Source: JBCBKP01 sp038521625 (lineage in GTDB: Bacteria > Planctomycetota > Phycisphaerae > Phycisphaerales > UBA1924). Taken from it: a DNA stretch of 64,000 nt. Both the position numbers and the translations under genes were made by a program. The notes under the pieces are model-generated. The model worked only from the letters and a program-made list of their open reading frames with translations, was not told the origin of the DNA and searched no databases. Shown here in pieces: positions 26,001 to 33,285 of this stretch (the first letter of the stretch is position 1; each line of letters opens with the position of its first letter). The DNA lies in the NCBI GenBank assembly GCA_038521625.1, contig JBCBKP010000003.1:62001-126000 (forward strand), given 5' to 3'.

Positions 26001-26037
26001 GTGGCGGCGCGTCCTGCGCGGCGGGTTTCTTCGCCAT
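23035..26037 (-). CDS. Giant LptC/OstA-like LPS-transport protein (1000 residues)
   Basis: Predicted inner-membrane-anchored periplasmic protein. A basic N terminus (A-K-K-P...P-P-R-K-K-N) is followed by one membrane helix at about residues 20-40 (A-V-I-A-G-T-I-A-S-L-A-V-V-A-A-V-V-W-V-A-V) and then almost 950 residues of beta-rich sequence. LptC/LptA (OstA)-type strands recur: A-E-A-W-I-F-L-D-D-G-R-I-A-H-I-E-A-D-R-G-R-L, G-N-V-V-I-R-L-F-D-G, A-D-R-L-E-A and A-T-G-N-V-R-F-A-D. Escherichia coli LptC is 191 residues and LptA 185, so several OstA-like units seem fused in one chain. Probably an LPS bridge. Leaderless-type start. Family is inferred from pattern only. Confidence 0.75.
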   Translation of the reverse strand: MAKKPAAQDAPPPPRKKNTAVIAGTIASLAVVAAVVWVAVSNSPGPSGAAAIEDPFADSPFNEDQFNEGGTDMLIELSDPDDPERLTGEIRAASFEPIDPVNRRVVEPEAWIFLDDGRIAHIEADRGRLAIPQGQTQPRSGTLAGNVVIRLFDGSAGRPDPETDPPLLRATSDQPVSFDLDLARLSTDGRVVVRTNELEFIGTGLWAVLNERERRLEQLEIAQGEKLTYFPPAESAVTRTQAAHTTARVAQPGLPTDFTNTIDGSLTKDESYIPPPDPFQLDHYLAIFEDSVVADQDGRRVLADRLDVWVRLIDNKLPSFGGGDDAEITAAPSPITLAAISSAALLQPTARITPPRSTTAEPPVTLTWTGPLRVVRLDREPEQLDLDDVALKFTAQDTGIVRFEDPGASTRGQANEIEYAAQRERIVLSGQSYTVRLEGDDAGRLANTNRIEVGLADGSVRVIGPGGIYDKNDIPGDPQARRYVEWQDQADFRFRTDDGRITEIVETASFFGGVAGKSGEGSLDGNSLDVWFDDGPDGAKQRRLARLESTQTRAGDGEGAELTSASLTIDFNTRARRSDPEPTRLAASGDVRATQADGSYIHADRLTSGLGRTDNGSITPTRAIATGNVRFADSSGTTGAADRLEADVPASNAVLYGTPDQPAEATRAGATIRAGRLLADGERGALDVLGPGVFLADLAPTEDAPAGVVHAAWSTAMSYREATGNLVCFGDVEAVSQRDGFERDTLVASQLFARFESTGETEDDSPAGNLVDARLLGAPGQRATSEIRRFKTGPDGRPTLAELFYLESPRIDFDRAGDRLYTPRDGRLLLVDRRAVEGSSPGSGPGTTAFEWAGSMTLDRAAETATFIDDVLVEHLDMRTDEITVAEADRLEATFDLDDDPDGSAESPGAAPPTGALRALHAQGRVLLTQPERELLADDVRFDADSGVATATSAEGSYLIFYSGLDGQTYRAQSLRWNTVTDRVDILRPAPASAAPPQRR

Positions 26038-26049
26038 GGTGGCAGTGTA
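26038..26049 (-). promoter_or_regulatory. Leaderless-type -10 element of the LptC-like gene
   Basis: On the minus strand TACACT (complement of 26044-26049) is followed by GCCACC and ATG 26037. No ribosome site. Six-base spacing identical to scpA, which has the same TACACT hexamer. Confidence 0.6.
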
Positions 26050-26065
26050 CCCGCGGCCCGCGGGA

Positions 26066-27184
26066 TCAGTCCTGTTCGAGGAAGGTCAGGAACGCGGTCG
26101 CGTCGGCGGCGTCGAGCGCGTCGTCGCAGTTCAGGTCGGCGGCGCGGCTGCCGGCGTCGAGTTGGCGGAAGAACTCGACGAGGTCGAAGACGTCGCGGGT
26201 GCCCGAGGCGTCGAGGTCGATCCGGGGTCCGGGCGGGGCGAGGAAGGGCAGGAAGAACGCCCACGCGAGATCGGCGCCGTTCGCGTCGAGGCTTCGCCGG
26301 CCGAAGCTGGCGGGCAGGGGGCTCTGCGGGTCGGTCGCGAGCAGCGGCAGCGAGTGACCGCCGTTGAAGATCCGATAGAGCGTGACGAGCGGCGGCGCGT
26401 CCGGGACGGGCCGGTACTCGGCCCGGAGGATCCGGGTGCCGTCGGTGGGCTCGGTGTCGGGCAGCAGCTCGAGGTCGCCCTCGGTGGTCTCGAGGCCATG
26501 GACGCGGCGCCAGTAGTTCAGGGTGTCGACGCCCGAGCGGACCGGGGCGCCGGTGCCGAATCCGACGACGCCGCCCTCCCACGGCATCAGCGGGTCGGCG
26601 TCGCCGTTGATGATCACGATCGGCTTGGCGACCGGCGGGTCGTCGATCGCGTTCTCGGGGAGGTTCGCGATCACCGGGGCCGCGGCGGCGAATCGCTCGG
26701 GGAACTCGATCATCACGCGGAAGGTCAGCATGCCGCCGTTCGAGGATCCGACGACGAAGACCTCGCGCGGGTCGAAGCCGCGTGCGGGGAGCTCGCGCTC
26801 GACGACCGCGTCGACGAACCCGGCGTCGTCTTCTTCGGAGATCACGCCGGGCTGCGGGCCGCGGAGGTCGTTCCAGGTCTGCTGATCGCCCGAGCCCTGG
26901 TTCTCGGAGACGTTCCACCCGTTGGGCGCGATGACGAGCAGGCCCTCGCGCTCGGCGAGACGGACCCAGGCCGCCTGCGGCACGTTGGGCTCGAAGACCT
27001 TCCGCATCGATTGCCCGCCGCCGTGCAGGACGGCGAGCGCGGGGTTGCCCGGGCAGTAGCTCTCGGGCTCGAAGACGGTTTAGAAGCGCTCGCGGCCGTC
27101 GAACTCGAAGGAGAACTCTTCGATCGCCGGCTGGGCGTCCGCGGCGCTGACCAGCAGCGCGAGGACGACGGATGCTCGGAGCAT
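26066..27184 (-). pseudogene. Secreted alpha/beta-hydrolase esterase with dockerin-like tail, interrupted by TAA at codon 35
   Basis: The frame starts at ATG 27184 with a ribosome site (GGGAGAT), a signal peptide (L-R-A-S-V-V-L-A-L-L-V-S-A-A-D-A) and F-E-F-D-G-R-E-R-F, then TAA (27082-27080), and continues in the same frame as T-V-F-E-P-E-S-Y...A-L-A-V-L-H-G-G-G-Q-S. This is the normal oxyanion region of PHB-depolymerase/feruloyl-esterase-like hydrolases, in which Tyr is expected where the stop stands, so TAC to TAA explains it. The rest is intact: nucleophile motif G-S-S-N-G-G, D-A-D-P-L, H in N-G-G-H-S. The last 50 residues carry two Asp-rich dockerin-like repeats (D-L-D-A-S-G...D-L-N-C-D-D-A-L-D-A-A-D). 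It may be a recent pseudogene or a base-call error. Confidence 0.8.
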
Positions 27185-27238
27185 GGCTGGATCTCCCGTG
27201 CGCGAGTGCGTCGGCGGGAGAACGTGGGCGGACGGCGG

Positions 27239-28513
27239 CTATTGCATCCGTGAGACGAAGTCGGCGAGGCGGTCCATGCCGGCGTTGATCTGGTCCTCGG
27301 AGCAGGCGAAGGAGATGCGGACGTGGTCGGGACCGCAGCCGCCGAAGTCCTCGCCCGGGACGAGCGCGAGGCCGGCCTCGTCGAGCAGGGATTCGCAGAG
27401 GTCGAGCGCGGATCCGACGACGCGTCCGACGGGGCTCTGCCGGCCGAAGAGCCCGGAGATGTCGGGGAAGACATAGAACGCGCCGGTCGGCCTGGGCGTG
27501 GTGATGCCGGGGATCTCGGCGATGCGGCCCTCGATCAGCTTGGCGCGCGCGGCGAAGGCCAGGCGCATGCGCTCGACCTCTTCGGCGACGCCCGCGTCGG
27601 TGAGGGCGCAGCGGATCGCGGCGTAGTTGAAGGACGTGATGTTGGTGGTCATCTGGCCCTGCATCGTGCCCATGGCCTTGATGAGAGTCTTGCCGAAGTC
27701 GCCGGGCATCGCGGCGTAGCCGATGCGCCAGCCGGTCATGGCGAAGGCCTTGGACATGCCGTTGAGCGTCAGCGTGCGCTCGGCGATCTCGGGCACCGAG
27801 CCGATCGAGAAGTGGGGGTGGTCGCCGTAGACGATCTTTTCGTAGATCTCGTCGGTGAGAACGACCAGCGACGGCGCGATGCTGTTCGCTTTCTCGGCGA
27901 CGACCGCGGCGAGGGCGCGGAGCTCGTCGGGGGCGTACATCGTGCCGCAAGGGTTCGAGGGGCTGTTGAGGACGAGGAGGCGGCTCTGGGGCGTGATGGC
28001 CTCGGCGAGCTGCTCGGGGGTGATCTTGAAGTCGGCGTCGGGTGAAGTGGCGATCTCGACGACGCGCCCGCCCGCCATCTCGGCGATGGGGCGGTAGCTG
28101 ACCCAGGCGGGGACGGGCAGCAGGACGTCGCGTGGGTCGTCCGCGGCGCCGGGGGCGTGCGGCGGGTCGAGCAGGCAGTGCATGGCGACGAAGAGGCTGT
28201 GCTTGCCGCCGGCCTGGACGCCGACGTGCTGGCCGGTGAGGCCGTCGATGCGGTTCTCGCGGACGAGTTTGGCGGCGATGCAGTCGCGGGTCTCGGGGTC
28301 GCCGAGCGTCGGCTTGTACCTGGTCTCGCCGGCGTCCATCGCGGCCTTGGCGGCGTCTTTGATGGGCGCGGGCGTGTCGAAGTCGGGCTCGCCGGCGGCG
28401 AATCCGAGCACGTCCTTGCCCTCGCGTTTGAGGGCCTTGGCCTTGTTGGTGATGGCGACCGTGACCGAGGGCTTGAGTGCCCCCACGCGGCGGGAGGGAG
28501 TGAGTCCGGGCAT
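27239..28513 (-). CDS. Class I/II pyridoxal-phosphate aminotransferase (aspartate aminotransferase family)
   Basis: Transfers amino groups, probably between aspartate and 2-oxoglutarate or a related pair. The 424-residue protein has S-V-T-V-A-I-T-N-K-A-K-A-L near residue 16, G-E-P-D-F-D-T-P at 41-48, Y-K-P-T-L-G-D-P-E-T-R at 66-76, N-S-P-S-N-P-C-G at 183-190, T-D-E-I-Y-E-K at 220-226, and the PLP lysine Lys255 in N-G-M-S-K-A-F-A-M-T-G-W-R-I-G-Y. This is the Thermus-type subgroup I-gamma layout. It starts at ATG 28513 with TATCTT 6 nt upstream and no ribosome site. Substrate range cannot be fixed by eye. Confidence 0.9.
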   Translation of the reverse strand: MPGLTPSRRVGALKPSVTVAITNKAKALKREGKDVLGFAAGEPDFDTPAPIKDAAKAAMDAGETRYKPTLGDPETRDCIAAKLVRENRIDGLTGQHVGVQAGGKHSLFVAMHCLLDPPHAPGAADDPRDVLLPVPAWVSYRPIAEMAGGRVVEIATSPDADFKITPEQLAEAITPQSRLLVLNSPSNPCGTMYAPDELRALAAVVAEKANSIAPSLVVLTDEIYEKIVYGDHPHFSIGSVPEIAERTLTLNGMSKAFAMTGWRIGYAAMPGDFGKTLIKAMGTMQGQMTTNITSFNYAAIRCALTDAGVAEEVERMRLAFAARAKLIEGRIAEIPGITTPRPTGAFYVFPDISGLFGRQSPVGRVVGSALDLCESLLDEAGLALVPGEDFGGCGPDHVRISFACSEDQINAGMDRLADFVSRMQ

Positions 28514-28525
28514 GGCCCGAAGATA
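28514..28525 (-). promoter_or_regulatory. Leaderless-type -10 element of the aminotransferase gene
   Basis: On the minus strand TATCTT (complement of 28520-28525) plus CGGGCC precedes ATG 28513. No ribosome site. The divergent gap up to rpsO otherwise contains only the rpsO promoter and leader. Confidence 0.6.
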
Positions 28526-28747
28526 GCGAGGTTGGAAAGCGCCCCGGCCCGGTTGGGGGCCGACGCGCTGGGGCGAGATCCGTTGCATCGAAGTCGTGAG
28601 GGGTTTCTTCGCCGCCCGGGATCGAGCGGCCGTGGGCGCACCGGATCTGCACCCCGGGAGGTCCGCTGGACCGGGCCGCGTTGCGGATCGGGCGTGAATC
28701 CGCGATCGGTTGGTCTTTGGTCGTGGTCGGTTGGCTCGGGAGTCCAC

Positions 28748-28777
28748 CTGACGCCCACCGAGCGGCCTGTCTAGAAT
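28748..28777 (+). promoter_or_regulatory. Promoter of rpsO
   Basis: CTGACG (28748-28753), an 18-base spacer and TAGAAT (28772-28777). This is a reasonable sigma-70 type promoter, giving a leader of about 145 bases before rpsO. In contrast to the leaderless genes, rpsO has a GGAGG site. The leader is GC-rich and could fold, and S15 mRNAs are autoregulated in several bacteria; no specific S15-binding structure was proven here. Confidence 0.6.
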
Positions 28778-28927
28778 GGGTTTGCCCGGCTCGGCGAGGT
28801 GCCGAGACGCGGGATCGACGGTCGTCGATGGGTTGGGGCATGTGCCCCGGCACGGGCGGCCGAGACATCGCACGGCTGTCCGTCTCGCCTCGCTTCGTCG
28901 CGGGCGGATCGGCCGATGGAGGCATGC

Positions 28928-29197
28928 ATGCCGCTCGCCCACGAAGTGAAGACCGACGTCATCAAGAAGTTCGCCCGCTCGGAGGGCGACACCGGCTCGC
29001 CGGAGGTTCAGATCGCCGTGCTGACGGCCCGCATCAAGCAGGTCGCCGAGCACATGCGCGAGAACAAGCAGGACACGCACAACCGGCGCGGGCTGGTGAT
29101 GATGGTCGGCAAGCGGAATCGCCTGCTGCGATACCTGAAGCGGACGCGTCCGCAAGCGTACCTCGACACGATCCAGGCCCTCGGCCTGCGTAAGTAA
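28928..29197 (+). CDS. rpsO: 30S ribosomal protein S15
   Basis: Primary 16S rRNA-binding protein of the small subunit, 89 residues. The S15 signature is complete: F-A-R-S-E-G-D-T-G-S-P-E-V-Q-I-A-V-L-T at 16-34, then H-M-R-E-N-K-Q-D-T-H-N-R-R-G-L and R-L-L-R-Y-L-K at 65-71. The ATG at 28928 is chosen over ATG 28924 (out of frame) because GGAGG at 28918-28922 and the conserved length fit. rpsO followed by pnp is a widely conserved gene pair. A strong terminator separates them here. Confidence 0.97.
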   Translation: MPLAHEVKTDVIKKFARSEGDTGSPEVQIAVLTARIKQVAEHMRENKQDTHNRRGLVMMVGKRNRLLRYLKRTRPQAYLDTIQALGLRK

Positions 29198-29206
29198 TCG
29201 TCCAAC

Positions 29207-29240
29207 GGCCCGCCGGGAGAGCTCCCCGGCGGGCCGCTTT
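29207..29240 (+). terminator. Intrinsic terminator between rpsO and pnp
   Basis: An 11-bp perfect GC stem, GGCCCGCCGGG (29207-29217) and CCCGGCGGGCC (29225-29235), is followed by GCTTTCGTT. It starts ten bases after the rpsO stop. As in Escherichia coli, pnp is expected to be transcribed partly by readthrough and partly from its own promoter. Confidence 0.88.
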
Positions 29241-29484
29241 CGTTGCCGGTCTCGGGGCGACCTGAGCGGCAGTGGGCCAGCGGCAGACGGCGGCTCCCGG
29301 AGGAGGGCCCCGGCTGCCGCCGGCCTTCTGCCCTTCACTTCGGCCCTCGCCCGGCGTGTCACGCACGGGCCCGGGGCGCAGCGGCGCTCCCGGTCCAGAA
29401 CAAGAGCACCCGGGCCGCTCGCGATCGGCGCGAGCGGAGGCCGCGTTGCATCCCGGCCCGATGTTGGCCGGCGGAAGGCAGGAC

Positions 29485-31680
29485 ATGGCAGACAGCAAGA
29501 CCATCGTCGTCGAGAAGGAAATCGGCGGTCGCACGCTCCGGTTCGAGACCGGCCGGATCGCCAAGCTCGCCAGCGCGGCGGTGATGGCGACGTACGGCGA
29601 CAGCACCGTTTTGGCGACGGTCGTCCGGGCGGACCCGCGTCCGGGGCTCGACTTCTTCCCTCTGACGGTGGACTACCGCGAGAAGACCAGTGCCGCGGGC
29701 AAGTTCCCGGGCGGCTTCCGCAAGCGTGAGGGCCCGCCGAGCGAGAAAGAGATCCTGACGATGCGGATGATCGACCGGCCCTGCCGGCCGCTCTTCCCGG
29801 ACGGGTTCATCGACGAGGTGCAGATCCAGGTCTGGGTCCTGAGCCACGACGGCGAGAACGACACCGACGTGCTCGCGGGCTCGGCGGCGGCGGCGGCGCT
29901 GGCGATCAGCGACTGCCCGTTCGAGGGCCCGCTGGCGACCGTCCGCGTCGGTCGCGTGTTCGACGAGGACGACAACGTCACGCACGTGATCAACCCGACG
30001 GTGAGCCAGCTGGCGTACAGCGACGTCGACCTGGTGCTCTCGGGTCACCGCGACGGGCTGAACATGATCGAGGTCGGCGCGGCCGAGATCCCCGACGACG
30101 AGCTGCTCGACGCGATCAAGTTCGGTCAGGAGCACGTCGGCCAAGTGCTGGACCTGATCGACGAGCTGGCGGGCAAGGCCGGCGTCGAGGTCCGCGTGGG
30201 CGAGCTCAAGCTGCCGCCCGAAGAGATCGTCCTCAAGACCAAGAAGCTCTGTGAGAAGGACCTGCTCGAGGCGCGTCAGATCCCCGGCAAGACCGAGCGT
30301 TCGGAGCGCGTCAGCGAGATCAAGGCCGCGTTCCTCGACGAGCACTTCGCGGTCAAGGACGACGGCACGCCGGGCGAGTTTCGCGCGACCGAGGAGGCCC
30401 GGGCGCACGCCAAGGAGGCGTTCCGCACGCTCGAGAAGAAGGTCACGCGGAAGCTGATCGTCGAGAAGGGCATCCGGGCCGACGGGCGCGGGTTCAAGGA
30501 GGTCCGCCCGCTCGAGATGCAGGTCGGCAACTTCGCCCGCACGCACGGCTCGGCGATGTTCCAGCGCGGCGAGACGCAGAGCCTCGTGACGACGACGCTG
30601 GGCACCGGGCGTGACGAGCAGATGGTCGACGGGCTGCTCCCCGAGTTCAGCAAGAAGTTCATGCTGCACTACAACTTCCCGCCGTTCTGCGTCGGCGAGG
30701 CGCGCCGGATCACCGGCCCGGGCCGGCGCGAGATCGGGCACGGGGCGCTGGCCGAGCGCAGCCTGATGGGCATCATCCCCGACCCGGAGGAGTTCCCGTA
30801 CACGATCCGTCTCGTGAGCGACATCACCGAGTCGAACGGGTCGTCGTCGATGGCGAGCGTGTGCGGTGGCTGCCTGGCGCTGATGGACGCCGGTGTTCCG
30901 ATCATCAACACCTGCGCCGGGATCTCGGTCGGCCGCTTCACCGACGAGAACGACGAGAACGAGGTCTTCGTCACCGACATCCTCGGCGAGGAGGACTTCT
31001 TCGGCGACATGGACTTCAAGGTCTCGGGCACGGTCGACGGGATCACGGGCATCCAGCTCGACCTCAAGGCCCGCGGGCTGAGCGTCGAGCAGATCGAGAG
31101 GATCTTCGAGCAGGCCCGCGAGGGGCGTCTCGACATCATCAAGCAGATGGAGGCGGTGATCCCGGAGCCGCGCGAGGAGATCTCGATCTACGCGCCGCGG
31201 ATCATCACGCTGAAGATCCACCCGGAGAAGATCGGCAAGCTGATCGGGCCGGGCGGCAAGACGATCCGGGCGCTGCAGGACAAGTACGGCGTCGGCATCG
31301 ACGTCGAGGACGACGGCACGGTCCTCGTGAGCGCGACCGACGGCCGCAAGATCGCCGAGGCCGAGGCCGAGATCGGTGCCATCTGCGAGGACATCAAGCC
31401 CGGCACGGTCTACGCGGGCAAGGTCGTCAGCGTGAAGGACTTCGGCGCGTTCATCGAGATCGCGCCGGGCACCGACGGCATGTGCCACGTCTCCGAGCTC
31501 GACGACGGTTACGTCGAGAAGGTCTCGGACGTGGTCAGCGTCGGCGACGAGGTGCGCGTGAAGGTCCTCCAGGTCGATGAGCAGGGACGCATCAAGCTGA
31601 GCCGCAAGGCGGTGCTGCTGGATGAGAAGAGGGCGGAGGCCGCCGACGAGGCGGAGGAGACCGAGACCGCCGAGGCCTGA
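29485..31680 (+). CDS. pnp: Polyribonucleotide nucleotidyltransferase (PNPase)
   Basis: Phosphorolytic 3'-5' exoribonuclease of the degradosome, 731 residues. Two RNase PH-like cores are visible: residues 1-230 (T-Y-G-D-S-T-V-L-A-T-V; P-G-G-F-R-K-R-E-G-P-P-S-E-K-E-I) and about 330-560 (R-A-D-G-R-G-F-K-E-V-R-P; F-Q-R-G-E-T-Q-S-L; R-R-E-I-G-H-G-A-L-A-E-R-S-L), separated by the all-alpha linker. KH (I-G-K-L-I-G-P-G-G-K-T-I-R) follows at about 583-595 and S1 (Y-A-G-K-V-V-S-V-K-D-F-G-A-F-I-E-I) from about 645. The tail is acidic. ATG 29485 has GGAAGG 7 bases upstream. The 244-base leader may fold for autoregulation, but I see no definite element. Confidence 0.97.
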   Translation: MADSKTIVVEKEIGGRTLRFETGRIAKLASAAVMATYGDSTVLATVVRADPRPGLDFFPLTVDYREKTSAAGKFPGGFRKREGPPSEKEILTMRMIDRPCRPLFPDGFIDEVQIQVWVLSHDGENDTDVLAGSAAAAALAISDCPFEGPLATVRVGRVFDEDDNVTHVINPTVSQLAYSDVDLVLSGHRDGLNMIEVGAAEIPDDELLDAIKFGQEHVGQVLDLIDELAGKAGVEVRVGELKLPPEEIVLKTKKLCEKDLLEARQIPGKTERSERVSEIKAAFLDEHFAVKDDGTPGEFRATEEARAHAKEAFRTLEKKVTRKLIVEKGIRADGRGFKEVRPLEMQVGNFARTHGSAMFQRGETQSLVTTTLGTGRDEQMVDGLLPEFSKKFMLHYNFPPFCVGEARRITGPGRREIGHGALAERSLMGIIPDPEEFPYTIRLVSDITESNGSSSMASVCGGCLALMDAGVPIINTCAGISVGRFTDENDENEVFVTDILGEEDFFGDMDFKVSGTVDGITGIQLDLKARGLSVEQIERIFEQAREGRLDIIKQMEAVIPEPREEISIYAPRIITLKIHPEKIGKLIGPGGKTIRALQDKYGVGIDVEDDGTVLVSATDGRKIAEAEAEIGAICEDIKPGTVYAGKVVSVKDFGAFIEIAPGTDGMCHVSELDDGYVEKVSDVVSVGDEVRVKVLQVDEQGRIKLSRKAVLLDEKRAEAADEAEETETAEA

Positions 31681-31718
31681 TTTCGCCGGCCTGAACAGCG
31701 TTCGGAAGTTCGCGGATG

Positions 31719-31749
31719 CCGGATTGACCCCAATCTGCGGTCAATCCGG
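31719..31749 (+). repeat. Perfect 11-base inverted repeat between pnp and the cold-shock gene
   Basis: CCGGATTGACC (31719-31729) and GGTCAATCCGG (31739-31749) are exact inverse complements with a 9-base spacer. It lies 39 bases after pnp and 42 bases before the -35 of the next promoter. There is no T-tract, so it may be a processing hairpin, a terminator needing Rho, or an operator. Its left arm contains TTGACC, the same hexamer as the downstream -35. Confidence 0.8.
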
Positions 31750-31790
31750 ACGGCTATCTCATGAATATGGGCCGGAATGGCTCCGGGCCG

Positions 31791-31818
31791 TTGACCGGAC
31801 CTTGAGGTCTGATATGCT
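31791..31818 (+). promoter_or_regulatory. Promoter of the cold-shock gene
   Basis: TTGACC (31791-31796), a 16-base spacer, TATGCT (31813-31818). It is the best sigma-70-like promoter by eye in the window. Transcription would begin near 31825, leaving a leader of about 274 bases before the cold-shock start codon. Confidence 0.6.
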
Positions 31819-31824
31819 GCCGTC

Positions 31825-32098
31825 GGCGGCCCACGGGCCGTTTGTGTATATGGCAGAGATTCTCGGACCTTCGAAGGGCCGGGGACTCGGCCGGGCAGAG
31901 GCGGGGATAGGCGGGCGTCCGTCCCCCGCGCCGGCACGGCATCCGGGGGCCGTGGCGTCGACATCCGGGGGACGGTTCGCAGCACGCGCGGTCCCTCTCG
32001 ATGCCAGGGGCGTTCTCGAGGGGCGTCCGGTTTCGAGCGGGATGCCGGTGGGCAGGCCGGACCCTCGACAGGGGCATGATGCCGCAGGGGGGCCCGGG
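31825..32098 (+). other. Long 5' leader of the cold-shock gene
   Basis: Predicted untranslated leader of about 274 bases with several GC-rich hairpin-forming stretches (for example around 31860-31900 and 32025-32098) and no convincing coding frame. Long structured leaders that change fold with temperature are known for cspA-type mRNAs in enterobacteria. Similar behaviour here is inference. Confidence 0.45.
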
Positions 32099-32377
32099 AT
32101 GCAGAATCAGACGAGCAAGCACATCGAGAGCATCACTGGCGAGGTGAAGTGGTTCGACCCCCGCAAGGGCTACGGGTTCATCATCGGGCCCGAGGGTCAG
32201 GACATCTTCACCCACTACACGGTGATCCAGGGCGACGGATTCCGCGTGCTGAAGGACGGCGCGACGGTGGTCTACGACGCCGAGTGCTCGGACAAGGGCT
32301 GGAAGGCGACGCGTGTGGTCCGCGAAGAGGACCAGGACGGCGGCTCGCGTCTCCGTCCCCGCACGTCGCGTCGCTGA
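32099..32377 (+). CDS. Cold-shock domain protein (Csp family)
   Basis: RNA/ssDNA-binding protein of 92 residues with a single cold-shock domain at about 11-75. The strands and motifs are clear: G-E-V-K-W-F-D-P-R-K-G-Y-G-F-I (RNP1) and D-I-F-T-H-Y (RNP2), ending W-K-A-T-R-V. The usual 'HFS' of CspA is H-Y-T, and an extra C-terminal Arg/Asp-rich tail of about 18 residues is present. ATG 32099 follows a run of six G. It sits behind a long leader and good promoter and just downstream of pnp, another RNA-metabolism gene induced by cold in many bacteria. Confidence 0.93.
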   Translation: MQNQTSKHIESITGEVKWFDPRKGYGFIIGPEGQDIFTHYTVIQGDGFRVLKDGATVVYDAECSDKGWKATRVVREEDQDGGSRLRPRTSRR

Positions 32378-32398
32378 TCCCGGCCCGGTCCGCTCACC

Positions 32399-32409
32399 GA
32401 TAATCCGGC
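32399..32409 (+). promoter_or_regulatory. Possible leaderless-type -10 of the histidine kinase gene
   Basis: GATAAT (32399-32404) is five bases before the GTG start at 32410. No ribosome site is present. It fits the leaderless pattern of the window, but the spacing is one base shorter and the hexamer is closer to the standard TATAAT. Confidence 0.45.
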
Positions 32410-33285
32410 GTGCCGGTCTATCTCTTCGCCATCGGTCTGCTCGTCGGTCTGGGCGTCGCGCTCGTCCTCGCGGTCTTCGTCGGGCGGACACAGATCCGCA
32501 AGGCGCGCGAGGCGGAGCGCCGTGCGCGGGCGGCCGAGCGGCTCGCCGAGGTCGGCGCGATGACCAGCGGGCTGGCGCACGAGATCAAGAACCCGCTCTC
32601 GACGATCGGGCTGAACGCGAAGCTGCTGGCCGAGTCCGTGCACGAGCTGGACGCGCCCGAGGACGACCGGGCGCGGATCGAGCGCCGGCTCGATTCTCTG
32701 CGGCGGGAGACCGAGCGGCTAAGCGGCATCCTGCAGGACTTCCTCGAGTTCGCGGGCGAGCTCCGTCTGCAGCCGGCGCCGTGCGATCTCAACGCGCTCG
32801 TCGAGGACCTCGCGGATTTCTTTCTCCCGCAGGCGGAGCGGGCGGGCGTTCGGCTGCGCTCGCAGCTCGCCGAGGGGCCGCTGCTGGCGTCGATCGATGA
32901 GCCGCAGGTGAAGCAGGCGGTGCTGAATCTGATGCTCAACGCGGTCCAGGCGATGCAGCCCGGCTCGGGTGCCGCCGAGGACGGGGCGGCGGGCGGCGAG
33001 TTGCTGATCCGGACGGAGTCGCGTCGCTCGGCGTCGGGCGTCCGCGAGGTCGTGGTGCATGTTGCGGACACCGGGCCCGGGATGGAGGCGGAGACGGTCG
33101 GCCGGATCTTCGAGCCGTACTTCACGACCAAGGCGTCGGGCACCGGGCTCGGATTGCCGACGACGCGGCGGATCGTCGAGGCGCTGGGCGGCGGCCTCGA
33201 GGTCTTCAGCGAGCCCGGCAAGGGGACCTCGTTCGCGATGGCGTTCCCGAGGCTGGACGAGGCGGCGACGGTCAGCCGCGCATGA
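32410..33285 (+). CDS. Orphan membrane histidine kinase (NtrB-like core)
   Basis: Sensor kinase of 291 residues with one N-terminal membrane helix (residues 3-25) and no visible sensor domain. The dimerisation helix has the phospho-acceptor His57 in A-H-E-I-K-N-P-L-S-T. The ATPase domain shows the N box (N-L-M-L-N-A-V-Q-A-M), G1 box (A-D-T-G-P-G-M), F box (P-Y-F-T-T-K) and G2 box (G-T-G-L-G-L-P). The HEIKNPL and P-Y-F-T-T-K forms are those of NtrB/HAMP-type kinases. No response regulator is adjacent. Its end overlaps the convergent kynureninase gene by 14 bases, so the two mRNAs are complementary at their ends. Confidence 0.9.
   Translation: MPVYLFAIGLLVGLGVALVLAVFVGRTQIRKAREAERRARAAERLAEVGAMTSGLAHEIKNPLSTIGLNAKLLAESVHELDAPEDDRARIERRLDSLRRETERLSGILQDFLEFAGELRLQPAPCDLNALVEDLADFFLPQAERAGVRLRSQLAEGPLLASIDEPQVKQAVLNLMLNAVQAMQPGSGAAEDGAAGGELLIRTESRRSASGVREVVVHVADTGPGMEAETVGRIFEPYFTTKASGTGLGLPTTRRIVEALGGGLEVFSEPGKGTSFAMAFPRLDEAATVSRA

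Noticed and set aside
27080..27082. Stop-codon readthrough as a deliberate device in the esterase.
   Set aside because: The stop is TAA, the strongest terminator codon, with no readthrough context seen. A point change from Tyr is sufficient.
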